Assembly: GCF_018128905.1 (NCBI RefSeq)
Contig: NZ_CP063808.1
Location: 1,178,001 to 1,242,000, forward strand
Direction: 5' to 3'
From: Streptomyces sp. A2-16
Lineage (GTDB): Bacteria > Actinomycetota > Actinomycetes > Streptomycetales > Streptomycetaceae
Length of the DNA stretch: 64,000 nucleotides
The notes under the pieces are model-generated. The model saw only the letters and a program-made list of their open reading frames with translations, ran no database searches and had not been told where the DNA came from. Both the position numbers and the translations under genes were made by a program. Below, piece by piece: positions 45,777 to 53,616 of the stretch (position 1 is the first letter of the stretch; every line of letters starts with the position of its first letter).

Positions 45777-45792
45777 GTTAACCCGCGTTAAC
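45777..45792 (+). promoter_or_regulatory. GTTAAC-CCGC-GTTAAC repeat upstream of enoyl-CoA hydratase
   Basis: Two self-palindromic GTTAAC words 10 bp apart lie 13 nt before the enoyl-CoA hydratase ATG, in otherwise very GC-rich sequence. A 10-bp helical period suggests an operator. No regulator can be assigned. Confidence 0.5.
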
Positions 45793-45804
45793 CGGGAGGG
45801 TGTC

Positions 45805-46605
45805 ATGGCCGAGGAGCGGTTCGGGGAGTTCGTGCTGGTACGGCGGCACGGGGAGGACGGTGTCGCCGAGCTCGTGCTCGACCGGCCCAAGGCGATGAAC
45901 GCGGTCTCCACCGAGATGGCACGGTCCGTCGCCGCCGCCTGTGCCGCGCTGGCGGGTGATCAGGGGGTACGGGTGGTCGTGGTGACCTCCACCCATGAAC
46001 GGGCCTTCTGCGTGGGGGCCGACCTGAAGGAGCGGAACTCCTTCAGCGACGCGGAGCTGCTGCGGCAGCGGCCGGTGGCCCGGGGGGCGTACACGGGGGT
46101 GCTGGAGCTGCCTGTGCCGACGATCGCCGCGGTGCACGGGTTCGCGTTGGGCGGGGGGTTCGAGCTGGCGCTGTCGTGCGACCTGATCGTGGCCGACCGT
46201 ACGGCGGTGGTGGGGTTGCCGGAGGTGTCGGTGGGGGTGATTCCCGGGGGCGGGGGGACGCAGCTGCTGCCTCGGCGGGTGGGGGCGGCGCGGGCGGCGG
46301 AGCTCATCTTCACGGCGCGGAGGCTGGAGGCGGAGGAGGCGCATCGGCTGGGGCTCGTGGATCAGCTGGTGGAGGCCGGGGAGGACCGGTCCGAGGCGCT
46401 GGAGCTGGCGGGGCGGATCGCAGCGAACTCGCCTGTGGGGTTGCGGGCGGCGAAGCGGGCGTTGCGGCTGGGGCAGGGGTTGGATCTGCGGGCGGGACTG
46501 GAGGTGGAGGACGCGGCGTGGCGTTCGGTGGCGTTCTCCGGGGATCGGGCGGAGGGGGTGGCGGCGTTCAATGAGCGGCGGGTGCCTCGGTGGCCTGGGG
46601 AGTGA
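45805..46605 (+). CDS. Enoyl-CoA hydratase/isomerase family protein
   Basis: 266 residues of the crotonase fold: LVLDRPKAMNAVST, the CoA/oxyanion segment RAFCVGADLKER, and HGFALGGGFELALSCDLIVAD followed by GLPEVSVGVIPGGGGTQLLPR with a catalytic Glu. It hydrates 2-enoyl-CoAs in fatty-acid or amino-acid breakdown. GGGAGGG lies 4-10 nt before the ATG. It stands alone, so the pathway is not fixed. Confidence 0.9.
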   Translation: MAEERFGEFVLVRRHGEDGVAELVLDRPKAMNAVSTEMARSVAAACAALAGDQGVRVVVVTSTHERAFCVGADLKERNSFSDAELLRQRPVARGAYTGVLELPVPTIAAVHGFALGGGFELALSCDLIVADRTAVVGLPEVSVGVIPGGGGTQLLPRRVGAARAAELIFTARRLEAEEAHRLGLVDQLVEAGEDRSEALELAGRIAANSPVGLRAAKRALRLGQGLDLRAGLEVEDAAWRSVAFSGDRAEGVAAFNERRVPRWPGE

Positions 46606-46661
46606 CGGTGGCTGGGGTGGCGGGGCGGTGCCGGGTGCGGGTTGGTGGGGGCGGGCGTTTT

Positions 46662-46707
46662 GCGCCCACGCGGCGGAACCGCACATCGACGCAGTCTCGC
46701 GCCCCTG
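46662..46707. repeat. Dispersed GCGCCCACGCGGCGG repeat, second copy
   Basis: GCGCCCACGCGGCGGAACCG to GCGCCCCT, the same family as 26176-26240 without the internal duplication. It directly precedes repeat R1 copy b. Confidence 0.7.
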
Positions 46708-46885
46708 GATGCCTGCGGCGGCCTGCTTCGGTTCGGTGGGGGCTGTTGTAGCGCGTGCGGGTGCGTTGGGGGTCGGGGCCGGGGTGGGGGGTATCCGTCC
46801 TCGGTCCGGCGGCTCGGTCACTTGAGCAGTGCTCGGTAACGGACGCCGGCCGCTGCGGGCGGACACCCCCCACCCCGTCCCCTTC
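46708..46885. repeat. Dispersed hairpin-forming repeat R1, copy b
   Basis: Near-identical to 30976-31154, with the same inverted arms (46781-46796 and 46861-46876). The loop region between the arms differs slightly from copy a. It lies in the gap between the enoyl-CoA hydratase and GGDEF genes. Confidence 0.85.
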
Positions 46886-46910
46886 GCACCGTCGGCGACT
46901 GAAGCTCCTT

Positions 46911-46985
46911 AGGGGCGCGGGGAACTGCGCGACCAGCCCCCACCGGCCGGCAGTCGCCCGACAACCGCACCGGCCCTCTAACGGC
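46911..46985. repeat. Dispersed GGGGCGCGGGGAACTGCGCG repeat, third copy
   Basis: AGGGGCGCGGGGAACTGCGC followed by GACCAGCCCCCACCGG and CGCCCGACAACCG, related to the 31196-31372 and 56252 copies. Confidence 0.8.
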
Positions 46986-47030
46986 CCAACCACAACCGGC
47001 CCCCGCCCGAATCCTCCCTAGCCTGGGGTG

Positions 47031-48179
47031 ATGGGTGAGGACATGCGGCTGGCGGCGGTTGTCGCGTTGGCGCAGGGGATGGCGGCGGCGCACGGCTCGC
47101 GGGAGGCGTGGCGGGCCGCTGCCGCCGGGGCGTGCCGTGCGCTCGGGGGGAGTTTCGCCGCGTTGTCCGTGTGGGAGCGGGAGCTCGGGCGGCTCAGGGT
47201 GCTGGTGAACGTGGGGGAGCGGGCCGCCGGGGAGGAGGAGTTTCCCGACGGTGAGGCATATCCGGTGCATCAGTTCCCGGAGATCACCGAGTTTCTGCAC
47301 GAGCGGTGGGCCGGGGGCGGGGAGCCGAACGCGTGGGTGGAGACGGCGGAGGGGCCGGCGGCCGGAGGGCGGCCGGGATATGTGCATCAGCGGGTCGCCG
47401 CCCTGCGCAGGAGGGGGCGGGGGAGCTGTGTCGTGGCCCCCATCGTGCTGAACGGGCGGGCCTGGGGCGAGCTGTATGTCGCCCGCCCCACCGGGGCCCC
47501 CGTCTTCGGGCGGGAGGACGCCGACTTCGCCACCGTGCTGGCCGCCGTGGTCGCCGCCGGTATCGCGCAGGCGGAGCGGCTGGAGGAGGCGAGACGGCTG
47601 GCGTTCACGGACGCGCTGACCGGGCTCGCCAATCGCCGTGCCGTCGACGTGCGGCTCGACGAGGCCGTCGACCGGCACAAGAGGGACGGGGTCGTCGTCA
47701 GTCTCGTCGTGTGCGATCTCAACGGGCTCAAGCGGGTCAACGACACCCAGGGGCACGCGGTGGGCGACCGTCTGCTGGAACGTTTCGGGTCGGTGCTGTC
47801 GCTGTGCGGGGCCATGCTGCCGGGAGCCCTGGCGGCGCGGCTCGGAGGGGACGAGTTCTGTCTGCTCGCCGTCGGGCCGCCCGCCGACGAGGTGGTCAAG
47901 GCGGCCGATGAACTGTGCCGGCGGGCCGGTGAGTTGGAGCTGGGGGAGGGGGTGGCCTGCGGGGTCGCCTCGACCGGGGATTCCATCGGCCCCGTGCGGT
48001 CCGCCAGGCGGCTCTTCCGGCTGGCCGACGCCGCGCAGTACCGGGCCAAGGCCGAGCGTGCCGACCGGCCCGTCGTCGCGGGCCGGGGAGGGGCCGACGA
48101 TCCCGTCGTACGGCTGGCCGATGCCGCTTCTTCCGGGCAGACGCCGGAGCGGCGGAAGTTCCGGGGGCGGCAGCCCTGA
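47031..48179 (+). CDS. cdgE: GAF-GGDEF diguanylate cyclase
   Basis: 382 residues: a GAF-like sensory domain at about 10-180 (WERELGRLRVLVNVGERA..., VVAPIVLNGRAWGELYVARP), then a GGDEF domain (FTDALTGLANRRAVDVRLDEAV; DLNGLKRVNDTQGHAVGDRLL; RLGGDEFCLLA). The active-site motif is intact, so c-di-GMP synthesis is expected. Position next to hutH and domain order match what I recall of S. coelicolor CdgE. ATG lies 6 nt after TAGCCT (47019-47024), giving a leaderless start. Confidence 0.87.
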   Translation: MGEDMRLAAVVALAQGMAAAHGSREAWRAAAAGACRALGGSFAALSVWERELGRLRVLVNVGERAAGEEEFPDGEAYPVHQFPEITEFLHERWAGGGEPNAWVETAEGPAAGGRPGYVHQRVAALRRRGRGSCVVAPIVLNGRAWGELYVARPTGAPVFGREDADFATVLAAVVAAGIAQAERLEEARRLAFTDALTGLANRRAVDVRLDEAVDRHKRDGVVVSLVVCDLNGLKRVNDTQGHAVGDRLLERFGSVLSLCGAMLPGALAARLGGDEFCLLAVGPPADEVVKAADELCRRAGELELGEGVACGVASTGDSIGPVRSARRLFRLADAAQYRAKAERADRPVVAGRGGADDPVVRLADAASSGQTPERRKFRGRQP

Positions 48180-48232
48180 GGGGGGCGCCGCTTGTAAGGG
48201 GCGTAACCCCGACCCACTAGTGACATCCAGGA

Positions 48233-48255
48233 ATTCAGTGCGTACGCTCCTGAAT
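48233..48255 (+). promoter_or_regulatory. Candidate hutH operator over the -10
   Basis: ATTCAG (48233-48238) and CTGAAT (48250-48255) are inverted with an inner GCGTACGC palindrome (48240-48247). The nested dyad ends at the hutH ATG and covers the -10 TACGCT (48243-48248). hutH is known to be repressed in other streptomycetes, so a repressor site here is plausible. Confidence 0.6.
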
Positions 48256-49800
48256 ATGGATATGCACACTGTGGTGGTGGGGACGTCCGGGGTCACCGCG
48301 TCCGACGTCCTTGCCGTGGCGCGGGAGGGTGCCCGCGTCGAGCTCTCCGAGGAGGCGGTCGCCGCCCTCGCCGCGGCCCGCGGGATCGTGGACGCCCTCG
48401 CGGCCAAGCCCGAGCCCGTCTACGGCGTCAGCACCGGCTTCGGCGCCCTCGCGACCCGGCACATCAGCCAGGAGCTGCGGGCCCAGTTGCAGCGGAACAT
48501 CGTCCGCTCGCACGCCGCGGGAATGGGGCCGCGGGTGGAGCGGGAGGTCGTACGGGCGCTGATGTTCCTGCGGCTCAAGACCGTCTGCTCGGGACACACG
48601 GGAGTGCGGCCAGAGGTCGCGCAGACCATGGCCGACGTGCTCAACGCCGGGATCACGCCGGTCGTGCACGAGTACGGCTCTCTCGGCTGCTCCGGTGATC
48701 TCGCGCCGCTGTCGCACTGCGCCCTCACCCTGATGGGAGAAGGGGACGCCGAGGGGTCCGACGGGGTGGTGCGGCCCGCCGGTGAGTTGCTCGCCGAGCA
48801 CGGGATCGCACCCGTCGAGCTGAAGGAGAAGGAGGGGCTCGCCCTTCTCAACGGCACCGACGGCATGCTCGGCATGCTGGTCATGGCGCTCGCCGACCTG
48901 GACATGCTCTACAAGTCCGCCGACATCACCGCCGCGTTGAGCCTGGAGGCGCTGCTCGGTACCGACAGGGTGCTCGCTCCCGAGCTGCACGCCATCCGGC
49001 CGCATCCGGGGCAGGGGGACTCCGCGGCCAACATGCTGGCCGTGCTGGAGGGTTCGGAGCTCACCGGGCACCACCAGGACGACGCGCCCCGGGTCCAGGA
49101 CGCCTACTCCGTGCGCTGCGCACCGCAGGTCGCCGGCGCCGGGCGGGACACCATGGCCCACGCGCGGCTGGTGGCGGAGCGGGAGTTGGCCTCCGCGGTC
49201 GACAACCCTGTGGTGCTGCCCGACGGTCGGGTCGAGTCCAACGGCAACTTCCATGGCGCGCCGGTCGCCTATGTTCTTGACTTCCTCGCCATCGCCGTCG
49301 CCGACCTCGCGTCGATCGCCGAGCGGCGCACGGACCGGCTGCTCGACAAGAACCGCTCCCACGGGCTGCCCCCGTTCCTCGCCGACGACGCCGGCGTGGA
49401 CTCGGGGTTGATGATCGCCCAGTACACCCAGGCCGCGCTGGTCAGTGAGCTGAAGCGGCTGGCCGTGCCCGCGTCCGCGGACTCGATCCCCTCGTCCGCG
49501 ATGCAGGAGGACCACGTCTCGATGGGCTGGTCGGCCGCGCGCAAGCTGCGCACCGCCGTCGACAACCTCACCCGGGTCCTCGCCGTCGAGCTCTACGCCG
49601 CCTCGCGCGCCGTCGAGCTGCGTGAGGGTCTGAGCCCGGCGCCGGCGACCCAGGCCGCCATCACCGCCGTACGCAAGGCGGGAGTCGAGGGTCCCGGTCC
49701 CGACCGGTTCCTGGCGCCGGACCTCGCGGCGGCCGACGTGTTCGTGCGGGAGGGGCGGCTGGTGTCGGCGGTGGAGGCCGTCACCGGGCCGCTGCGGTAG
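48256..49800 (+). CDS. hutH: Histidine ammonia-lyase
   Basis: 514 residues. Converts L-histidine to urocanate plus ammonia. The MIO prosthetic-group tripeptide reads Cys145-Ser146-Gly147 (GSLGCSGDLAPLSH) rather than Ala-Ser-Gly; as I recall this is normal for Streptomyces HutH. YGVSTGFGALATRHI, HQDDAPRVQDAYSVRC, VESNGNFHGAPVA and MQEDHVSMGW are also present. The N-terminus DMHTVVVGTSG matches S. griseus HutH. The ATG lies 7 nt after TACGCT (leaderless), inside a nested dyad. No other hut genes are adjacent. Confidence 0.95.
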   Translation: MDMHTVVVGTSGVTASDVLAVAREGARVELSEEAVAALAAARGIVDALAAKPEPVYGVSTGFGALATRHISQELRAQLQRNIVRSHAAGMGPRVEREVVRALMFLRLKTVCSGHTGVRPEVAQTMADVLNAGITPVVHEYGSLGCSGDLAPLSHCALTLMGEGDAEGSDGVVRPAGELLAEHGIAPVELKEKEGLALLNGTDGMLGMLVMALADLDMLYKSADITAALSLEALLGTDRVLAPELHAIRPHPGQGDSAANMLAVLEGSELTGHHQDDAPRVQDAYSVRCAPQVAGAGRDTMAHARLVAERELASAVDNPVVLPDGRVESNGNFHGAPVAYVLDFLAIAVADLASIAERRTDRLLDKNRSHGLPPFLADDAGVDSGLMIAQYTQAALVSELKRLAVPASADSIPSSAMQEDHVSMGWSAARKLRTAVDNLTRVLAVELYAASRAVELREGLSPAPATQAAITAVRKAGVEGPGPDRFLAPDLAAADVFVREGRLVSAVEAVTGPLR

Positions 49801-49807
49801 AGCGCGA

Positions 49808-49839
49808 CGGGCCCCGCCGTACGGCGGCGGCGGGGCCCG
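49808..49839. terminator. Bidirectional hairpin after hutH
   Basis: A 12-bp perfect stem CGGGCCCCGCCG / CGGCGGGGCCCG with an 8-nt loop, between hutH and the convergent lipoprotein gene. Confidence 0.88.
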
Positions 49840-49844
49840 GAGCA

Positions 49845-50600
49845 CTACGCGAGCTTGCCTACCTGGGCGTCGATCACCGCGAGCGGGACGGCGGACGTCC
49901 TGCCGCTCTCGATCGAGGCGAAGTCGACCGAGTAGTACGTGGAGACGAGTGAGCCGACGCGCACCACCTCGACGGTGAACGCGCCCGTGCCCTCGCCGTC
50001 CATGTCGGCGTCCACGACGAAGGCCACCGACTCGTCACCCTTGCCGGAGGCCTTGCCCGCGGCGACCTTGGTGATCTTCAACTCCTCGCCCTGGGCCGTG
50101 ATGCCGAACCCGCCGGAGCAGGCGGCGATCCCCTCGGAGACGGCCTTGAGGGCCTGTGCGGCGCCGTCGCCCCCGTACGAGGAGAGGCCCACACTGGTCA
50201 TCGTGACGTCGAAGGCGTCTCCCGTGCGCTCCTCCGACGTGACGGTGTTGCTCGCGCCCGCGTCCGTGTCGCCCGGGGGCAGGCCGGTCAGGGCGTAGGC
50301 GAGCGGGGCGCACGCGGCCTTGTCCGTCTTCAGCTCGCTCCGGGACTTCGGCAGGGTGGCGTCGCCGTCGGCGACCTTGTCCCTGGGCAGATCGCTCTGG
50401 ACGAGCAGCAGCTTCTCCAGCTCGGCCGAGCCGAGCGCCTTCGCGGCGGTCGTGGCCGGCGAGGCGGGCGCCTCCGACTGCCGGGGGCCGGCGGCCGCCT
50501 TCGAGTCGCCGTCCGAGCCGCCGCAGCCCGTGACGAGCGCGAGCGACAGCACGCCCATGGTCGCCGTGACACCGGTGCGCGCCGTCCATGATCTCTTCAT
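49845..50600 (-). CDS. Lipoprotein of unknown function
   Basis: 251 residues. Lipoprotein signal (KRSWTARTGVTATMGVLSLALVTGC), then a Ser/Ala/Pro linker and a globular domain of about 190 residues (LEKLLLVQSDLPRDKV..., ACAPLAYALTGLPPGDTD...) with two conserved-looking cysteines. It resembles PknH-sensor-like or LpqN-like lipoproteins of actinobacteria in pattern only. It is downstream of the LAxTG gene on the same strand, 42 nt apart. Confidence 0.8.
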   Translation of the reverse strand: MKRSWTARTGVTATMGVLSLALVTGCGGSDGDSKAAAGPRQSEAPASPATTAAKALGSAELEKLLLVQSDLPRDKVADGDATLPKSRSELKTDKAACAPLAYALTGLPPGDTDAGASNTVTSEERTGDAFDVTMTSVGLSSYGGDGAAQALKAVSEGIAACSGGFGITAQGEELKITKVAAGKASGKGDESVAFVVDADMDGEGTGAFTVEVVRVGSLVSTYYSVDFASIESGRTSAVPLAVIDAQVGKLA

Positions 50601-50642
50601 GCGCGGACTATGAAGCTTGCGTCAAGAGCGCGTCAAGCGCGT

Positions 50643-50945
50643 TTAAAAGCCCAGCCGTTCCCGCCGTACCGAGTAGACGACGAAGCCGGCACCCAGCGTG
50701 AGGAAGAGGGTGCCGCCGACGACGTACGGCGTGGTGTCGAAGCTGCCGGTGTCGGCGAGGCGGACGCTGTCCGTGGACGTCTGCGTGCTCGTGGTCGTGA
50801 CCCGCGCCTGCGCCGTGGCCTGCACGGACGGCTCTGTTCTGACCGGCTGGTCCTGAGTCGCGTTGGCGGACGGGACGAACCACAGGGCGCCCAGAAGGGT
50901 CCCCGCGGCGGTGGCGGTCAGCAACGGACGGCGAACGGATGACAC
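50643..50945 (-). CDS. Small sortase-anchored surface protein (LAxTG)
   Basis: 100 residues: a signal peptide (SSVRRPLLTATAAGTLLGALWFVPSANA), about 35 residues of Thr/Ser/Gln-rich linker, then the sorting signal LADTG, a hydrophobic span (YVVGGTLFLTLGAGFVVYSV) and RRER at the C-terminus. LAxTG is the motif used by class E sortases of Streptomyces, which act on chaplins. No sortase is encoded in this window. The start codon is GTG at 50945. Confidence 0.85.
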   Translation of the reverse strand: MSSVRRPLLTATAAGTLLGALWFVPSANATQDQPVRTEPSVQATAQARVTTTSTQTSTDSVRLADTGSFDTTPYVVGGTLFLTLGAGFVVYSVRRERLGF

Positions 50946-51054
50946 GGAATATCGATCCCCTTGTGGTGCTGGCGAATTGGCCGTGTGGGGCGATGTTAGT
51001 GAAAGGCGCGGGTCACGGGAAAGTCACGGGAGCCATGGGCTTTACGCTCCGGGC

Positions 51055-51399
51055 ATGAGCACTGAAGAGACATCACGTTTTGTACGGCTTCGGGTGGAAC
51101 TCGTCGTCGAGGTCGACGACCAGGAGGCCGTGACCCGGGCCGCGCTGGCACGGATCGCGGAGGATCCGGACATGCCGGACGAGGAGCGGGCCCACGCCGA
51201 GGGCGCTGTGACGGAAGACACTGCGGAGGCGCTCGCCTATCTCGTGGACCCGTTCGACCTGGTGGGGGAGGTGCCGGGGGTCGAACTGGCCCAGGCCTCC
51301 TGGAGCAGCGAACAGATCGACTACGACCCGGATTCGCCGGACTGGGATCTCGACGGGGATGATGTCGAGGAGGACGAAGAAGAAGAGGTCGTCGGCTGA
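51055..51399 (+). CDS. Small acidic protein of unknown function
   Basis: 114 residues, strongly acidic, ending in DVEEDEEEEVVG. The N-terminal half has a plausible alpha/beta pattern (FVRLRVELVVEVDDQEAVTRAALARIAED). There is no signal peptide or membrane span, so it is cytoplasmic. ATG follows TACGCT (51043-51048) by 6 nt, indicating a leaderless transcript. Family not recognised. Confidence 0.75.
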   Translation: MSTEETSRFVRLRVELVVEVDDQEAVTRAALARIAEDPDMPDEERAHAEGAVTEDTAEALAYLVDPFDLVGEVPGVELAQASWSSEQIDYDPDSPDWDLDGDDVEEDEEEEVVG

Positions 51400-51419
51400 G
51401 CGTGCTCGGGAAATTCGTG

Positions 51420-51447
51420 ACCCCGGGCGGCAACCGCCGTCCGGGGT
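51420..51447 (+). terminator. Hairpin after the acidic-protein gene
   Basis: CCCCGGGCGG / CCGCCGTCCGGGG with a short loop and one bulge, then TTTCGT, 21 nt after the stop. Confidence 0.6.
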
Positions 51448-51620
51448 TTCGTCGTCTCAGGGGTCGCACGGACCGACAGACGCACCTTCCGCCACGGCGG
51501 ACGTGGTGTGCCCCACACCTTCCGAGAAGGTGGAACGGGACGAACCGGTCGTAGCGTTTAGTTTTTATTGACGGGGACTCTCGGGGTTTCTGGGATTCGG
51601 CAACGATGGAGAAGCGTGTG

Positions 51621-52871
51621 ATGACGGTCAGTAAGCGGCGCAGGGGCCTGACGGTCGCGTCCGCTCTGCTCGGCGGGGTGCTGGTGCTCTCGGCCTGTTC
51701 CGGTGGCGACGACTCCTCGTCGGGCAGCGGCGGCAACGACACCTCGCAGGCCAAGGCCGACGAGGCGGCGGCCAAGAAGAGCTCCCAGGCCGAGATCAAG
51801 ATCACGCCCAAGGACGGCACGGACAACGCCTCCATCAACAACTCCGCCGCCGTCACCGTGAGCAAGGGCACGCTCACCGACGTGACGATGACGACCGCGG
51901 ACGGCACGAAGGTCCCCGGCGAGTTGTCCGCCGACAAGACCAGCTGGAAGCCCGACACCCAGCTGGAGCGCTCGACGACCTACAAGGTCGCCGCCGAGGC
52001 CAAGGACTCCGACGGGCTCGCCGCCCACGAGAACGCCTCCTTCACGACGGTCTCCCCGGCCAACAGCTTCATAGGCAACTTCACGCCGGAGAACGGCTCG
52101 ACAGTCGGCGTGGGCATGCCGGTGTCGATCAACTTCGACAAGGCGATCACCAACAAGGCGGCCGTCCAGAAGGGCATCACCGTCTCCTCCAGCAGCGGTC
52201 AGGAGGTCGTCGGTCACTGGTTCAACGCCAACCGCATCGACTTCCGCCCCGAGGACTACTGGAAGGAGAACTCCACCGTCACGCTGAAGCTCGCGCTCGA
52301 CGGGGTGGAGGGCGCCAACGGTGTCTACGGCGTCCAGCAGAAGACGGTCACCTTCAAGATCGGCCGCAACCAGGTCTCGTACGTCGACGCCAAGACCAAG
52401 CAGATGAAGGTCACGCAGAACGGCCAGACGATCAAGACGATCCCGATCTCCGCGGGGTCGCCCGACAACAAGACGTACGAAGGCGTCATGGTGATGTCCG
52501 AGAAGTTCAAGGAGACGCGCATGAACGGCGCGACCGTGGGCTTCACCGACGACGACGGCAAGGGCGAGTACGACATCAAGGACGTGCCCCACGCCATCCG
52601 GCTCACCAACTCCGGCACCTTCATGCACGGCAACTACTGGGGCGCCAAGTCCATCTTCGGCTCCGTGAACACCAGCCACGGCTGCGTGGGCCTCTCCGAC
52701 ACCAAGGGCGCCAACGACACCGGCACCGCGGGCTACTGGATGTACACCCACTCGATCGTCGGCGACGTCGTGGTCGTCAAGAACACCGGCGACAAGACGG
52801 TGGCCCCGGACAACGGCCTCAACGGCTGGAACCTGAGCTGGGCGGACTGGAAGGCGGGCTCGGCGGTCTGA
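51621..52871 (+). CDS. L,D-transpeptidase lipoprotein (YkuD domain)
   Basis: About 416 residues. Lipobox LVLSAC within a typical signal, then Ser/Gly linker, two Ig-like domains (about 40-240) and a C-terminal YkuD domain with HGNYWGAKSIFGSVNTSHGCVGLS, holding the catalytic His and Cys. It makes 3-3 cross-links in peptidoglycan from tetrapeptide donors, outside the membrane. ATG at 51621 has GGAG about 9 nt upstream; the ATG at 51606 is an alternative. A textbook terminator follows. Confidence 0.93.
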   Translation: MTVSKRRRGLTVASALLGGVLVLSACSGGDDSSSGSGGNDTSQAKADEAAAKKSSQAEIKITPKDGTDNASINNSAAVTVSKGTLTDVTMTTADGTKVPGELSADKTSWKPDTQLERSTTYKVAAEAKDSDGLAAHENASFTTVSPANSFIGNFTPENGSTVGVGMPVSINFDKAITNKAAVQKGITVSSSSGQEVVGHWFNANRIDFRPEDYWKENSTVTLKLALDGVEGANGVYGVQQKTVTFKIGRNQVSYVDAKTKQMKVTQNGQTIKTIPISAGSPDNKTYEGVMVMSEKFKETRMNGATVGFTDDDGKGEYDIKDVPHAIRLTNSGTFMHGNYWGAKSIFGSVNTSHGCVGLSDTKGANDTGTAGYWMYTHSIVGDVVVVKNTGDKTVAPDNGLNGWNLSWADWKAGSAV

Positions 52872-52894
52872 GGGACGCGGACCGGCTGACACGG

Positions 52895-52928
52895 AAAGGC
52901 GGCCACCTCCTCGGAGGTGGCCGCCTTT
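52895..52928 (+). terminator. Textbook terminator after the L,D-transpeptidase gene
   Basis: A perfect 15-bp stem AAAGGCGGCCACCTC with its complement, tetraloop CTCG, and TTTT at the 3' side. Confidence 0.95.
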
Positions 52929-52956
52929 TGTGGTTCCTCCTGGGGGTACAGCTGAA

Positions 52957-53325
52957 TTGTGTGCTTTGCCGGCGGGCCCGAGCAGTGCGCCTGATGTCGG
53001 GTTCGGTGCACTGTGGCTGGCGGCGCATCCGGACGATGAGGCGGTCCTGGTCGCTGAGCTCAGTGCAGCATGGGGCCACTTCGAATGGTTTGCGCAGGGG
53101 ACGTGGTACGCGACCAGTTCCTCTTCGCGTGCGCCGAGCGGCTTCATGGAGCGGTACCCGGCGATGGTGCGCGAGATTGTCGCCGACAGCGTTATGAAGA
53201 CACCGCGCGGCCTGAAGGTGCTGTCGGAGTGGTCGGCCGTGCATCCCGGGTCGGCGGAAATCCATGACTTCACGTTCCGCCCGGGAAATCGCCGCGCAAC
53301 TGGTGTGCGTTGTCGATGGGCATAG
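52957..53325 (+). CDS. Unrecognised protein 1 of a three-gene cassette
   Basis: About 122 residues from a TTG at 52957, which has GGGGG 10 nt upstream; a GTG at 52930 falls in the T tract of the preceding terminator and is unlikely. The region is W- and aromatic-rich (LSAAWGHFEWFAQGTWYATSSS; RYPAMVREIVADSVMKTPRG), with no signal peptide. Third codon positions carry more A and T than neighbours, by eye. It overlaps the next gene by 10 nt. Function unknown; the N-terminus may be incomplete. Confidence 0.55.
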   Translation: MCALPAGPSSAPDVGFGALWLAAHPDDEAVLVAELSAAWGHFEWFAQGTWYATSSSSRAPSGFMERYPAMVREIVADSVMKTPRGLKVLSEWSAVHPGSAEIHDFTFRPGNRRATGVRCRWA

Positions 53326-53597
53326 TGGGGCGGGCTCTGCTGGCAGTGGAAGCCGAGGGAAACGTCCCGGTGGAGTCTGCGCATCAGTCGGCCACCTGGC
53401 AGTACCTTGCGGGATGCGCGGGTGCGGAATGCGCGTGTGTGGTTCCTCTTGACCATCATCCTTGGGGCGGATGCATCGTCGTGGCCGAGGAGGGCCAACT
53501 GGTGTCGCTGGCACGAGAACTGCCACAAACACTGCGGGGGCTTGCTCAAGTCTCCTGGGCGGAAGTCGTTCGCGTTGGAGGTGGGCCGGCACTGTGA
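53316..53597 (+). CDS. Unrecognised protein 2 of a three-gene cassette
   Basis: 93 residues from ATG 53316 (GIVGRALLAVEAEGNVP...), containing CAGAECACVVPLDHHPWGG with three cysteines and two histidines close together, possibly a metal site. A C-terminal helix and strand follow (LARELPQTLRGLAQVSWAEVVRV). It overlaps the gene before it and ends 19 nt before the next start. Function unknown. Confidence 0.55.
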   Translation: MGIVGRALLAVEAEGNVPVESAHQSATWQYLAGCAGAECACVVPLDHHPWGGCIVVAEEGQLVSLARELPQTLRGLAQVSWAEVVRVGGGPAL

Positions 53598-53616
53598 CGG
53601 CGTCAGAGGGCTTCTC

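Noticed and set aside
52930..52956. GTG at 52930 as the start of the first cassette gene
   Set aside because: It lies in the T tract of the previous gene's terminator with no room for a ribosome site or promoter.
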